From Streptococcus sp. DD13 (GTDB lineage Bacteria > Bacillota > Bacilli > Lactobacillales > Streptococcaceae), in the NCBI RefSeq assembly GCF_001578875.1, contig NZ_KQ969506.1:311380-361313 (forward strand): DNA of 49,934 nt, read 5' to 3'. Both the position numbers and the translations under genes were made by a program. Of this stretch, positions 8,339-17,214 are shown piece after piece (positions within the stretch are counted from its first letter, which is position 1; the number at the start of each line of letters is the position of its first letter). The notes beneath the pieces were generated by a model that was not told where the DNA came from, did not search any database, and was given only the letters and a program-made list of their open reading frames with translations.

Positions 8339-9631
8339 ATGGCGCCTTATTCAACATCAATTGTACGTAACTGGCTGGATGGCATCGCTGAGATGGCTCA
8401 GGACCACCCTGACTGGGTAGCTGTGTTTGAACGCTGCTATACCGATACTTTGGACAATACAGCCAAGGTCCTAGAAGATGGCTCGACCTTTGTCTTGACA
8501 GGAGATATCCCTGCCATGTGGTTGCGAGATTCGACCGCCCAGTTTAAGCCTTATCTCTTTGTGGCTAAAGAAGATCCAGAAATGCGAAAGACCATCGCAG
8601 GTCTAGTGAAGCGACAAATGGCCTTGATTCTCAAGGATCCGTATGCCAATTCATTTAATATCGAGGAAAACTGGAATGGTCACCATGAGACGGACCATAC
8701 CGACTTAAATGGTTGGATTTGGGAGCGCAAGTATGAAGTGGATTCCCTTTGCTATCCCCTACAGTTAGCCTACCTTCTCTGGAGAGAGACCGGAGAGACC
8801 AGCCATCTCGATGCGACCTTCATTCAAGGAGTAAAGGAAATCCTGCACCTCTGGCAGGTAGAGCAGGACCACAGTAACTCCCCATACCGCTTTGTCCGGG
8901 ATACGGATCGCCAAGAAGATACCTTGGTTAACGACGGATTTGGCCCAGACTTTGCGGTGACAGGGATGACCTGGTCAGCCTTTCGTCCGAGTGATGACGC
9001 TTGTATCTATAGCTACTTGGTACCGTCCAATATGTTTGCGACAGTGGTCCTAGGCTATGTGGCGGAGCTCTTTGAAACTCTGGACTTGGAAGGGGCTTTA
9101 GACATTGTCCCACAAGCTAAGCGGCTGCAGGCAGAAATTCGTGAGGGGATCGAGAAATTTGCCCACACCAAAAATAACAAAGGAGAAGTTGTCTACGCTT
9201 TTGAAGTGGATGGCCTAGGGCACGCCAGCATCATGGATGACCCAAATGTTCCTAGTCTCTTAGCAGCTCCTTACTTAGGCTTTTGTGACATAGAAGATGA
9301 AATCTATCAAAATACTAGACGAACCATTCTGAGTCCTGAAAATCCGTATTACTATGAAGGCAAGTATGCGTCAGGTCTGGGGAGCTCCCATACCTTCTAC
9401 CGCTATATCTGGCCGATCGCTCTGTCTATTCAAGGTTTGACCAGCAAGGATAAGGAAGAGAAGAAACGGATTTTGGACCTTCTGGTAGCCTGTGATGGCG
9501 GGACAGGTGTCATGCACGAAAGCTTCCATGTGGATGATCCGACCAAGTTTTCTCGGGAGTGGTTCTCTTGGGCCAATATGATGTTTTGTGAGTTGGTTTT
9601 AGATTATTATGATTTACGAATCGAGGTGTAA
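8339..9631 (+). CDS. GH125 exo-alpha-1,6-mannosidase
   Basis: The 430-residue protein matches GH125, inverting exo-alpha-1,6-mannosidases with an alpha/alpha barrel. Signatures are MWLRDSTAQ (about 60-68), NWNGHHETDHTDLNGWIWERK and HESFHVDDPTKFSREWFSW. The likely catalytic acid Asp220 (in PSDDACIYSY) and base Glu394 (in MHESFH) sit where the characterised pneumococcal enzyme SP_2144 has its pair. No signal peptide is present. It would remove the alpha-1,6-mannose of the N-glycan core after the other mannoses are trimmed. AAAAAGGAGT before the ATG supports the start. It leads an operon; the GH38 gene begins one base after its stop codon. Confidence 0.93.
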   Translation: MAPYSTSIVRNWLDGIAEMAQDHPDWVAVFERCYTDTLDNTAKVLEDGSTFVLTGDIPAMWLRDSTAQFKPYLFVAKEDPEMRKTIAGLVKRQMALILKDPYANSFNIEENWNGHHETDHTDLNGWIWERKYEVDSLCYPLQLAYLLWRETGETSHLDATFIQGVKEILHLWQVEQDHSNSPYRFVRDTDRQEDTLVNDGFGPDFAVTGMTWSAFRPSDDACIYSYLVPSNMFATVVLGYVAELFETLDLEGALDIVPQAKRLQAEIREGIEKFAHTKNNKGEVVYAFEVDGLGHASIMDDPNVPSLLAAPYLGFCDIEDEIYQNTRRTILSPENPYYYEGKYASGLGSSHTFYRYIWPIALSIQGLTSKDKEEKKRILDLLVACDGGTGVMHESFHVDDPTKFSREWFSWANMMFCELVLDYYDLRIEV

Positions 9632-9632
9632 A

Positions 9633-12272
9633 ATGGAAAATATTACCGTACATATCATTTCCCATAGCCACTGGGATCGTGAGTGGTACCAGCCTTTTGA
9701 AGCACATCGCATGCAATTAGTGGAGCTCTTTGATGATCTCTTCGACCTGTTTGAAAATGACCCAGACTTCAAAAGCTTCCACCTAGATGGACAAACGATT
9801 GTACTTGATGACTACTTGGAGATCCGACCTGAAAACCGGGAAAAACTCCAGCATTATATCGACCAAGGCAAGCTCAAGATTGGGCCGTTTTACATCCTCC
9901 AGGATGATTACCTGATTTCCAGTGAAGCCAATGTGCGAAACACCTTGATCGGTCAGCAGGAATGTAAAAAATGGGGCAAGTCCACCCAAATTGGATACTT
10001 TCCAGATACCTTTGGGAACATGGGACAGGCTCCGCAGATACTGAAAAAGTCAGGACTGGATGTAGCGGCCTTTGGTCGTGGGGTGAAGCCCATCGGCTTT
10101 GACAATCAAGTTCTGGAAGACGAGCAGTTTTCTTCCCAGTTTTCTGAAATGTTCTGGAAAGGAGCAGATGGGAGCCAAGTCCTAGGGATTCTTTTTGCCA
10201 ATTGGTACAGTAATGGAAATGAAATTCCTGTAGATATAGATGAGGCACGCGTCTTTTGGGAGCAAAAACTAGCTGATGTCCGTGCTTACGCTTCGACCAA
10301 TCAATGGCTGCTGATGAATGGATGTGATCACCAACCTGTTCAAAAGAACCTGAGCGATGCCATTCGTGTTGCAAATGAATTGTATCCTGAGATCAACTTT
10401 GTGCATAGTTCGTTTGAAGAGTATATCCAGGCTGTACAAGCAGCCCTACCGGATAATCTGTCGACGGTAGAAGGGGAGCTAACTAGTCAAGAAACAGACG
10501 GTTGGTATACGCTGGCCAATACTTCTTCCTCCCGAATTTACCTCAAGCAAGCCTTCCAAGAAAAGAGCAATCTGCTAGAACAAGTCGTGGAACCCTTGAC
10601 CATCCTAACAAATGGTAAAAACTATAAGGACCAACTGACTTATGCTTGGAAGACCCTCCTTCAAAATGCCCCCCACGATAGCATTTGTGGCTGTAGTGTA
10701 GATGAGGTTCACCGAGAAATGGAGACCCGCTTTGCCAAGGTAGGACAAGTCGCTCACTTCGTCAAGCAAAATCTCTTAGATGAATGGAAGGGCAAGCTCG
10801 ATAGCCATCAAGCTGAGAGTGAGCACCTCTTTACAGTAGTCAATACAGCTCTTCATGAGAAGGTAGGTATCGCAACAGTGGACGTGGCCATTGCCACCTG
10901 TGATTTCAAGGAGGCTCATCCGACAGTAGCCTATCAACGGATGGCTGATCTAGAAATTCCAGCCTTTGTAGTCAAGGATTTGGACGGACAGCTCGTCGAA
11001 GCTAAGGTCGAAGACCTAGGAGCTTCCTTCCAATACACTCTGCCAAAAGATCAATTCCGCTATGCCTATATCGCACGGCAAGTACGGGTGACCCTCCCAG
11101 TCCAGCTAGCTCCCCTTTCATGGGAAAGCTATCAGCTCGTGGAAGGTCAAGTAGCAGAGGCTCCTGGTCTTTATCGTAACGGCGTGATTGATACGCCTTT
11201 TGTCACAGTCAGTGTAGACAAGGGTCTGACCGTCTACGATAAGACGACCCAAGAAGCATATGAAGACTTCCTGCAATTTGAAGATCGGGGCGATATCGGA
11301 AATGAATATATTTATTTCCAACCAAAAGGGACACAGCCAATCCTAGCCCAATTAAAAGGGACAAGAGTCCTTGAAAACAACGCTCGTTTTGTGAAATTGT
11401 TACTGACACATGAGCTGACCATTCCAGTCAGTGCGGATGAAGTCTTAGATCAAGAGCAAAAAGGCATTGTTGAGTTTATGAAGCGCACTGCTGGACGCTC
11501 CAAGGAGCTGACCACGATGTCCTTATTGACCGAAATGACCGTCTTTGCGGATAGCCCGCAGCTTTCCTTTAAGACACGCTTTACCAATACAGCCAAAGAC
11601 CACCGCATCCGTCTCTTGGTTAAAACCCATAACCAAAGCAAGACCAATGATTCTGAGAGCATCTACGAGGTAGTCACCCGGCCAAATCAACCCGCCACAG
11701 TTTGGGAAAATCCTGAAAATCCTCAGCACCAACAAGCCTTTGTTAGTTTATATGATGAGAAAAAAGGGGTTACCGTCGGCAATAAAGGTCTCAACGAATA
11801 TGAAATCCTAGAAGATGATACGATTGCTGTTACCTTGCTTCGGGCGACAGGTGAACTAGGGGACTGGGGCTACTTCCCAACGCCAGAGGCGCAATGCTTG
11901 AGGGAAGTGGAAGTGGAGTACAGTCTGGAATGCCATACATCAGAAAGTCGCTTTGCGGCTTATCGCAGGGCCAAGGCTCTTCAAACACCGCTAACATCCT
12001 TGCAAATCACGAAACAAACAGGGACCATTCCAGCAAAAGGTCAAGCTCTACAACACCCAGCACTCGAATGCGACCAGCTCTGTCCAACTGCTTATAAGGT
12101 AAGTGAAGATGAGGAAGCTTATGTCCTACGCTATTACAATATGAGTCAAGAAAGGCTAGCTTTTGGAGCTGAATACGGATCCCTATTGAACCTTTTAGAA
12201 GAACCAATCGAAGCAGAAGCTGAAGGGATCCAACCACAGGAAATTCGAACCGAACGAATTGCGAGATCGTAG
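9633..12272 (+). CDS. GH38 alpha-mannosidase
   Basis: I place the start at ATG 9633 (just after the GH125 stop, with GAGGTG eight bases before) rather than the upstream in-frame ATG inside GH125. This gives 879 residues, close to pneumococcal SP_2143. GH38 is a retaining, zinc-dependent family. HSHWDREW near the N-terminus and NAPHDSICGCSVDEVH hold zinc ligands, and Asp125 in YFPDTFGNMG is the expected nucleophile. The catalytic barrel is followed by a helical bundle (family middle domain, about 270-370) and large beta domains. With no signal peptide it should act in the cytoplasm on alpha-1,3/1,6-mannose of imported N-glycan pieces. Exact linkage preference is inferred from the family. Confidence 0.93.
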   Translation: MENITVHIISHSHWDREWYQPFEAHRMQLVELFDDLFDLFENDPDFKSFHLDGQTIVLDDYLEIRPENREKLQHYIDQGKLKIGPFYILQDDYLISSEANVRNTLIGQQECKKWGKSTQIGYFPDTFGNMGQAPQILKKSGLDVAAFGRGVKPIGFDNQVLEDEQFSSQFSEMFWKGADGSQVLGILFANWYSNGNEIPVDIDEARVFWEQKLADVRAYASTNQWLLMNGCDHQPVQKNLSDAIRVANELYPEINFVHSSFEEYIQAVQAALPDNLSTVEGELTSQETDGWYTLANTSSSRIYLKQAFQEKSNLLEQVVEPLTILTNGKNYKDQLTYAWKTLLQNAPHDSICGCSVDEVHREMETRFAKVGQVAHFVKQNLLDEWKGKLDSHQAESEHLFTVVNTALHEKVGIATVDVAIATCDFKEAHPTVAYQRMADLEIPAFVVKDLDGQLVEAKVEDLGASFQYTLPKDQFRYAYIARQVRVTLPVQLAPLSWESYQLVEGQVAEAPGLYRNGVIDTPFVTVSVDKGLTVYDKTTQEAYEDFLQFEDRGDIGNEYIYFQPKGTQPILAQLKGTRVLENNARFVKLLLTHELTIPVSADEVLDQEQKGIVEFMKRTAGRSKELTTMSLLTEMTVFADSPQLSFKTRFTNTAKDHRIRLLVKTHNQSKTNDSESIYEVVTRPNQPATVWENPENPQHQQAFVSLYDEKKGVTVGNKGLNEYEILEDDTIAVTLLRATGELGDWGYFPTPEAQCLREVEVEYSLECHTSESRFAAYRRAKALQTPLTSLQITKQTGTIPAKGQALQHPALECDQLCPTAYKVSEDEEAYVLRYYNMSQERLAFGAEYGSLLNLLEEPIEAEAEGIQPQEIRTERIARS

Positions 12273-12322
12273 TCTCACATGAGGGAGACAGCGCGATCGA
12301 TGAATAGAGAAAGGGAAAGGAA

Positions 12323-13207
12323 ATGGTGATTGCGACAGTTGATATCGGAGGAACAGGTGTAAAATTTGCCAGTATGACCAGGAATGGAAAGGTTCTTAGT
12401 AGACAAGCGATTCCAACACCTGCTTGTTTGGAGGACTTGTTGACCTGGCTTGATCTGCTTCTCACATCTCAGGACTACGAGGGCTTAAGCATCAGCGTGC
12501 CTGGCTCTGTGGATCCCCATACAGGAGTGATTGGTGGCATTAGTGCGGTTCCTTATATTCATGGTTTTTCCTGGTACGAAAAGCTGGCCCAGTATTCCTT
12601 TCCCATTCATTTAGAAAATGATGCCAATTGCGTAGGGCTTAGCGAATTACTCGCTCAGCCAGACTTAGACAATGCAGCTTGCGTGGTGGTCGGGACAGGT
12701 ATCGGTGGGGCCCTTATTCTCAATGGACGCTTACATCGGGGGCGTCATGGTTTAGGAGGAGAGTTTGGTTACATGCTCTTATCAGAGCCTGGAGAAAGTT
12801 TGGGGAATTGGTCCCTGCTGGCTTCAACAGGGAGTTTGGTTCGAGCTGTTCGGGCGAGAAAGCACTCCGAAGATTGGAACGGCAAAAAAATCTATCAGGC
12901 GGCTGCAGATGGAGATGTCATCTGTCAAGAGGCGATTGATCACATGAACCGACAGTTAGCAAAAGGAATCCTCAATATCCAGTACCTATTTGATCCAGAT
13001 CAGATTTGTATCGGAGGATCGATTAGCCAAAATCCAGCTTTTATTACAGGAGTCCAAGAAGCAGTCTCATCCTATGTGGACCGCTATGATGAGTTTACCG
13101 TTGCCCCAAGGATTCAAGCATGCACCTATCAAGCAGATGCCAATTTATATGGCGCTCTCGTCAATTGGTTACAGGAGGAAAACGAATGGCCACATTTATC
13201 GGCTTAA
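12323..13207 (+). CDS. ROK-family sugar kinase without the usual zinc motif
   Basis: The 294-residue protein has the ROK/glucokinase fold. DIGGTGVKF (about 7-15) is the phosphate-binding loop, LENDANCVG and [12 protein letters not shown] follow, and [13 protein letters not shown] corresponds to the ROK sugar-binding signature. There is no N-terminal helix-turn-helix, so it should be a kinase and not a NagC/XylR-type repressor. The usual CxCGxxGC zinc motif is absent: the segment after GEFGYML reads [15 protein letters not shown] with no cysteine. It lies between mannosidase and hexosaminidase genes, so mannose or N-acetylglucosamine/mannosamine are the best guesses for the substrate; pneumococcal SP_2142 is the counterpart. 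GAAAGGGAAAGGA precedes the ATG. A hairpin (GATCG/CGATC with inner TCTC/GAGA, 12265-12298) lies in the 50-base gap after GH38. Confidence 0.85.
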   Translation: MVIATVDIGGTGVKFASMTRNGKVLSRQAIPTPACLEDLLTWLDLLLTSQDYEGLSISVPGSVDPHTGVIGGISAVPYIHGFSWYEKLAQYSFPIHLENDANCVGLSELLAQPDLDNAACVVVGTGIGGALILNGRLHRGRHGLGGEFGYMLLSEPGESLGNWSLLASTGSLVRAVRARKHSEDWNGKKIYQAAADGDVICQEAIDHMNRQLAKGILNIQYLFDPDQICIGGSISQNPAFITGVQEAVSSYVDRYDEFTVAPRIQACTYQADANLYGALVNWLQEENEWPHLSA

Positions 13208-15069
13208 CAGAAAAACAAGAAAAAGCAGTGGAGCGTTTAGCTCATCAGTTGCCCTTAGGAGATGTCGAGATTGAGGTCTCTTCAACAGCCCAATCATCGA
13301 TCCGAGTGACAGGACAAGAGGGCCACTACCAGGTTGCTTATGATCAACCTCATCGCCTGTACCGGGCACTGGCCCTACTAGCTGCAGCACTCCAATCAGG
13401 CGAGACAGTTGTCTCTATCCAAGAGACTGCTGCTTATGACCACTTGTCCTATATGGCAGACTGTTCGCGTAATGCGGTTTTAAACCTATCTTCTGCTAAA
13501 AAAATGATTGAAGTCTTAGCCCTTATGGGCTACTCGACCTTCGAACTGTATATGGAAGATACGTATGAAGTCGAAAATCAGCCTTACTTTGGCTATTTTA
13601 GAGGACGTTATACAGCTGCTGAATTACAAGAAATTGAAGATTATGCTGCTCAATTTGACATGGACTTCGTCCCATGTATCCAGACCTTGGCTCACTTATC
13701 GGCCTTCGTCAAATGGGGTGTCAAGGAAGTCCAGGTCTTGCGTGATGTAGAGGATATTCTCCTGATCGGAGAAGACAAGGTCTATGACCTGATTGATGGG
13801 ATGTTTGCCACCTTGTCTAAACTCAAAACCCGCAAGGTCAATATCGGGATGGACGAAGCTCACTTGGTAGGACTTGGTCGCTATCTGATCTTGAATGGTG
13901 TGGTAGACCGGAGTCTTCTTATGTGCCAACACTTGGAGCGCGTGCTGGATATTGCTGAAAAATACGGTTTCCACTGTCAAATGTGGAGCGATATGTTCTT
14001 CAAGCTCATGTCCTCTGACGGCCAGTATGATCGGGAAATTGAGATTCCTGCTGAAACCAGGGCTTATCTAGACCGTTTGAAAGATCGAGTGACACTGGTT
14101 TATTGGGATTACTACCAAGACAGCGAAGAAAAGTACAACAGGAACTTCAGCAATCACCACACCATTAGCGACGACCTTGCTTTTGCAGGGGGTGCTTGGA
14201 AGTGGATTGGCTTTACGCCCAATAATCACTTTAGTCGCCTGATTGCCCTTGAGGCCAATAAAGCCTGCCGCAAAAACGGCATCAAGGAAGTCATTGTGAC
14301 GGGCTGGGGGGACAACGGTGGTGAAACGGCCCAGTTCTCTATCCTACCAAGCTTGCAAATCTGGGCAGAACTCAGCTACCGCAATGATTTGGACCGCATT
14401 TACGAACATTTTTCCATAACGACAGGGCTTGATTTTGATGACTTTATGCAGATTGACTTAGCCAATCGCTTGCCTGGTCTACCAGAAAATCTGAGTGGGA
14501 TTAACCCTAACCGCTATGTTTTTTATCAAGATATTCTCTGCCCGCTTTTGGATGAGCATATTCGTCCAGAAGTAGATGCCCAACATTTTGCTCGAGCCGC
14601 TCAGACGCTAGAACAAATTAGTCCAAAAGCCGGGGACTTCCAGTATCTATTTGAAACTCAGGCTCAGCTCAATCATGTCCTGTCTCTCAAGGCGGATATC
14701 GGTGGGAAGATTCGCTCAGCCTACCAAGAAAACCGAAAGGCAGACTTAGAAGAAATTGCAAGACAAGACCTACCGATAATCTATGAAGCAGTAGAGCGGT
14801 TTGTTCAGCTCTTTAGCCAGCAGTGGCTCAAGGAAAATAAGGTCTTTGGACTTGATACAGTGGACATTCGTCTAGGTGGACTCTTGCAACGGATCAAACG
14901 GGCGCAAGAACGCTTGCTACAATATGCTTCCGGTCAAGTGGAGCGTTTAGAAGAACTAGAAGAAGAGATTCTACCGTTTACAGATTTCTATAAAGAACAG
15001 GAGTTTCAAGCGACAACTGCCAACCAGTGGCATACGATTGCGACAGCTTCGACCATTTATACAACCTAA
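13186..15069 (+). CDS. GH20 beta-N-acetylhexosaminidase (GH20C type)
   Basis: ATG 13186 with AGGAGG eight bases upstream is chosen over the ATG at 13120 inside the ROK gene; it gives 627 residues and a 22-base overlap with ROK, so translation is coupled. GH20 enzymes remove terminal beta-GlcNAc or GalNAc by substrate-assisted catalysis. The catalytic pair is Asp223-Glu224 in [11 protein letters not shown]. Other family features are [12 protein letters not shown] at the barrel start and [13 protein letters not shown]. No signal peptide or LPXTG is present, unlike the surface enzyme StrH, so it should act in the cytoplasm. Pneumococcal GH20C is the close relative by context. It ends the operon and is followed by a terminator. 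Confidence 0.92.
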   Translation: MATFIGLTEKQEKAVERLAHQLPLGDVEIEVSSTAQSSIRVTGQEGHYQVAYDQPHRLYRALALLAAALQSGETVVSIQETAAYDHLSYMADCSRNAVLNLSSAKKMIEVLALMGYSTFELYMEDTYEVENQPYFGYFRGRYTAAELQEIEDYAAQFDMDFVPCIQTLAHLSAFVKWGVKEVQVLRDVEDILLIGEDKVYDLIDGMFATLSKLKTRKVNIGMDEAHLVGLGRYLILNGVVDRSLLMCQHLERVLDIAEKYGFHCQMWSDMFFKLMSSDGQYDREIEIPAETRAYLDRLKDRVTLVYWDYYQDSEEKYNRNFSNHHTISDDLAFAGGAWKWIGFTPNNHFSRLIALEANKACRKNGIKEVIVTGWGDNGGETAQFSILPSLQIWAELSYRNDLDRIYEHFSITTGLDFDDFMQIDLANRLPGLPENLSGINPNRYVFYQDILCPLLDEHIRPEVDAQHFARAAQTLEQISPKAGDFQYLFETQAQLNHVLSLKADIGGKIRSAYQENRKADLEEIARQDLPIIYEAVERFVQLFSQQWLKENKVFGLDTVDIRLGGLLQRIKRAQERLLQYASGQVERLEELEEEILPFTDFYKEQEFQATTANQWHTIATASTIYTT

Positions 15070-15081
15070 TCAAGCCATCGG

Positions 15082-15116
15082 AAGATCTCAAGACGATTCC
15101 TTGAGATCTTTTTTTA
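15082..15116 (+). terminator. Rho-independent terminator after the GH20 gene
   Basis: AAGATCTCAAG (15082-15092) and CTTGAGATCTT (15100-15110) form a perfect 11-bp stem with a 7-base loop, followed by TTTTT. It closes the GH125-GH38-ROK-GH20 operon and separates it from the transporter operon. Confidence 0.9.
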
Positions 15117-15192
15117 ACTTATTTTATTTAGTGTTTGAAATAAGTAGAATTTTTTCTATAATTTGTAGTTTATCTCTTATAGCGAAAAGCCT

Positions 15193-15219
15193 TATAATAA
15201 AAACATGAAAACGGTACCA
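15193..15219 (+). promoter_or_regulatory. -10 and cre box upstream of the N-glycan ABC transporter operon
   Basis: TATAAT (15193-15198) is followed by TGAAAACGGTACCA (15206-15219), which matches 13 of 14 positions of the cre consensus and would lie at the transcription start. The -35 region is poor, which suggests that an activator helps. Catabolite repression by CcpA is inferred from the match. Confidence 0.65.
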
Positions 15220-15241
15220 TAACAAAAGAAAGGGAGATGTT

Positions 15242-16177
15242 ATGAATAAAGTTTTAAAAAACATTAGAGAAAACTTTATCTTTCTGCTCATGGTCCTGCC
15301 TGGTGCGATATGGTTGATCTTATTCTTCTATATCCCGGTCTTCGGTAATGCGGTTGCCTTTCAAGATTTCCACATTCACCCGGATGGTTTCCTGGCCAGT
15401 GTCCTGAATAGTAAATGGGTGGGATTGGATAACTTCAGATTTCTCTTTAGTTCACAAGATGCCTACATCATCACGCGAAACACCTTGCTCTATAACCTCG
15501 GATTTATCGTGCTCGGTTTGATTGCAGCGGTTGCAATTGCGGTAATCTTTAGTGAGATGCGCTCGAAAAAGTTGGTAAAAGTTTTTCAGACTTCCATGCT
15601 CTTTCCATACTTCCTCTCATGGGTTATTATCAGTTACTTTGTTGATGCTTTCTTGAATATCGATAAAGGATTGATCAACCATATCTTAGAAAGTATGGGC
15701 AAGGATCCAATTAACTTTTACACGACATTGGGTATCTGGCCAGTCCTCTTGCTCTTCATAGGGATCTGGAAAGGACTTGGATACAACAGTGTCCTCTACT
15801 ATGCAACCATCATGGGAATTGACCCAACCTACTATGAAGCAGCTATCGTGGATGGCGCTTCGAAGTGGCAAAGGATTCGCAATATCACCCTACCTCAGTT
15901 GGCACCACTGATTACGGTTCTTACGATTTTAGCAGTTGGAAATATTTTCCGTGCAGACTTTGGTCTCTTCTATACAGTAACCCGTAACGGAGGCGGAGGA
16001 TCTCTCTACAGTGTCACCAACGTCCTTGACGTATACGTATACAACGGTTTGGCCAATACTGGGGACATCTCCATGTCAGCTGCTGCCGGACTTTATCAAT
16101 CCATTGTCGGTTTGATCCTGGTGGTGACATCTAACCTGATTGTTCGTCGAATTGACAAAGAATCTGCTCTATTTTAG
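15242..16177 (+). CDS. ngtP1: Carbohydrate ABC transporter permease, LplB type (NgtP1-like)
   Basis: The 311-residue integral membrane protein has about six hydrophobic segments, the first within FIFLLMVLPGAIWLILFFYI. It carries the MalF-type inner-membrane permease signature EAAIVDGASKWQRIRNITLP (about 199-218), the loop that docks the ATPase. It pairs with the next permease to form the channel that takes up glycan oligosaccharides delivered by the lipoprotein NgtS. AAAGGGAGA precedes the start. The gene order permease-permease-binding protein matches pneumococcal SP_0090-SP_0092, whose products import N-glycan fragments. The name rests on that order and the neighbouring glycosidases. Confidence 0.85.
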   Translation: MNKVLKNIRENFIFLLMVLPGAIWLILFFYIPVFGNAVAFQDFHIHPDGFLASVLNSKWVGLDNFRFLFSSQDAYIITRNTLLYNLGFIVLGLIAAVAIAVIFSEMRSKKLVKVFQTSMLFPYFLSWVIISYFVDAFLNIDKGLINHILESMGKDPINFYTTLGIWPVLLLFIGIWKGLGYNSVLYYATIMGIDPTYYEAAIVDGASKWQRIRNITLPQLAPLITVLTILAVGNIFRADFGLFYTVTRNGGGGSLYSVTNVLDVYVYNGLANTGDISMSAAAGLYQSIVGLILVVTSNLIVRRIDKESALF

Positions 16178-16189
16178 AAGGAGGAACCA

Positions 16190-17125
16190 ATGCAAGCTTC
16201 AAAAAAAATCAAAAAGAAAAAAATTGATAGCGTTGGTATCCACGCTTTTAGTAGACCAGCCAATTTCTTCTTCAGTATTTTAATTGGAATTATCGCGCTT
16301 TCAAGTATTTTACCCTTCATTTTTGTTATCATGATTTCCATCACGGATGAATCCGTGATTGCAACACAAGGGTTCAATTTCTGGCCTTCCAAATTTGGTG
16401 TAGATGGCTATCTCTTCTTGGTAAACTTTAAAGATAAAATTTTAAATTCGCTCTTTATTACCTTGTTTGTGACAGTGGTAGGGACAGCGACAAACGTCTT
16501 TATCACAACAACTTATGCCTACGCCATCTCGAGAAGAACATTTAAGTACAAACGATTTTTCACTGTTTTTGCTCTGATCACCATGCTCTTTAATGCAGGG
16601 CTAGTTCCAGGCTACATCGTCGTCACCCAGCTTCTACATATCGGAAATACGATTGCAGCCTTGATTGTGCCAATGTTACTCTCTCCGTTTAACATTATCT
16701 TGATGCGGACCTTCTTCAAGAGAAACATTCCGGAAGCCATCTTGGAATCTGCTCGGATTGATGGGGCAAGTGAAACGCGTATTTTCTTCCAAATCAGTTT
16801 ACCACTTGCCTTACCTGGTATCGCAACAATCAGTCTCTTTACAGCACTCGGTTTCTGGAACGACTGGTTCAATGCCCTTCTTTATATCAAGAATCCAAAT
16901 CTATACCCACTTCAATACCTGTTGATGCAAATTCAATCGAATATGGATTACATCGCAAAATCCTCAGGGCTTTCTTCCCAGCTCGCTGGAGCTGTCAGTG
17001 CCCTTCCAAAAGAAACAGGTCGGATGGCCATGGTCGTTGTGGCGACTTTACCAATAGCCCTCCTCTACCCATTCTTCCAACGGTATTTTGTAAAAGGTTT
17101 GACAATTGGAGGGGTAAAAGAATAG
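16190..17125 (+). CDS. ngtP2: Carbohydrate ABC transporter permease, MalG/YtcP type (NgtP2-like)
   Basis: This is a 311-residue permease with six predicted membrane segments after a lysine-rich cytoplasmic N-terminus (KKIKKKKID). The EAA loop ESARIDGASETRIFFQISLP (about 185-204) is the ATPase contact seen in MalG-type subunits. It starts 12 bases after ngtP1 with GGAGGA in the gap, so both are made together and presumably form a heterodimer. No ATP-binding subunit is encoded here, as is usual for streptococcal CUT1 transporters that share MsmK. The assignment to N-glycan uptake comes from context. Confidence 0.85.
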   Translation: MQASKKIKKKKIDSVGIHAFSRPANFFFSILIGIIALSSILPFIFVIMISITDESVIATQGFNFWPSKFGVDGYLFLVNFKDKILNSLFITLFVTVVGTATNVFITTTYAYAISRRTFKYKRFFTVFALITMLFNAGLVPGYIVVTQLLHIGNTIAALIVPMLLSPFNIILMRTFFKRNIPEAILESARIDGASETRIFFQISLPLALPGIATISLFTALGFWNDWFNALLYIKNPNLYPLQYLLMQIQSNMDYIAKSSGLSSQLAGAVSALPKETGRMAMVVVATLPIALLYPFFQRYFVKGLTIGGVKE

Positions 17126-17214
17126 GATCTTGCCCTGTATGCCCGGACGTATGTACACTGTCCAACACACTTACTCAGTAAACAATAAAAAAATTATTTA
17201 AAGGAGTTTTTCAT

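Noticed and set aside
12323..13207. ROK protein as a NagC-like transcriptional repressor
   Set aside because: No N-terminal DNA-binding domain; the phosphate loop starts within the first ten residues.
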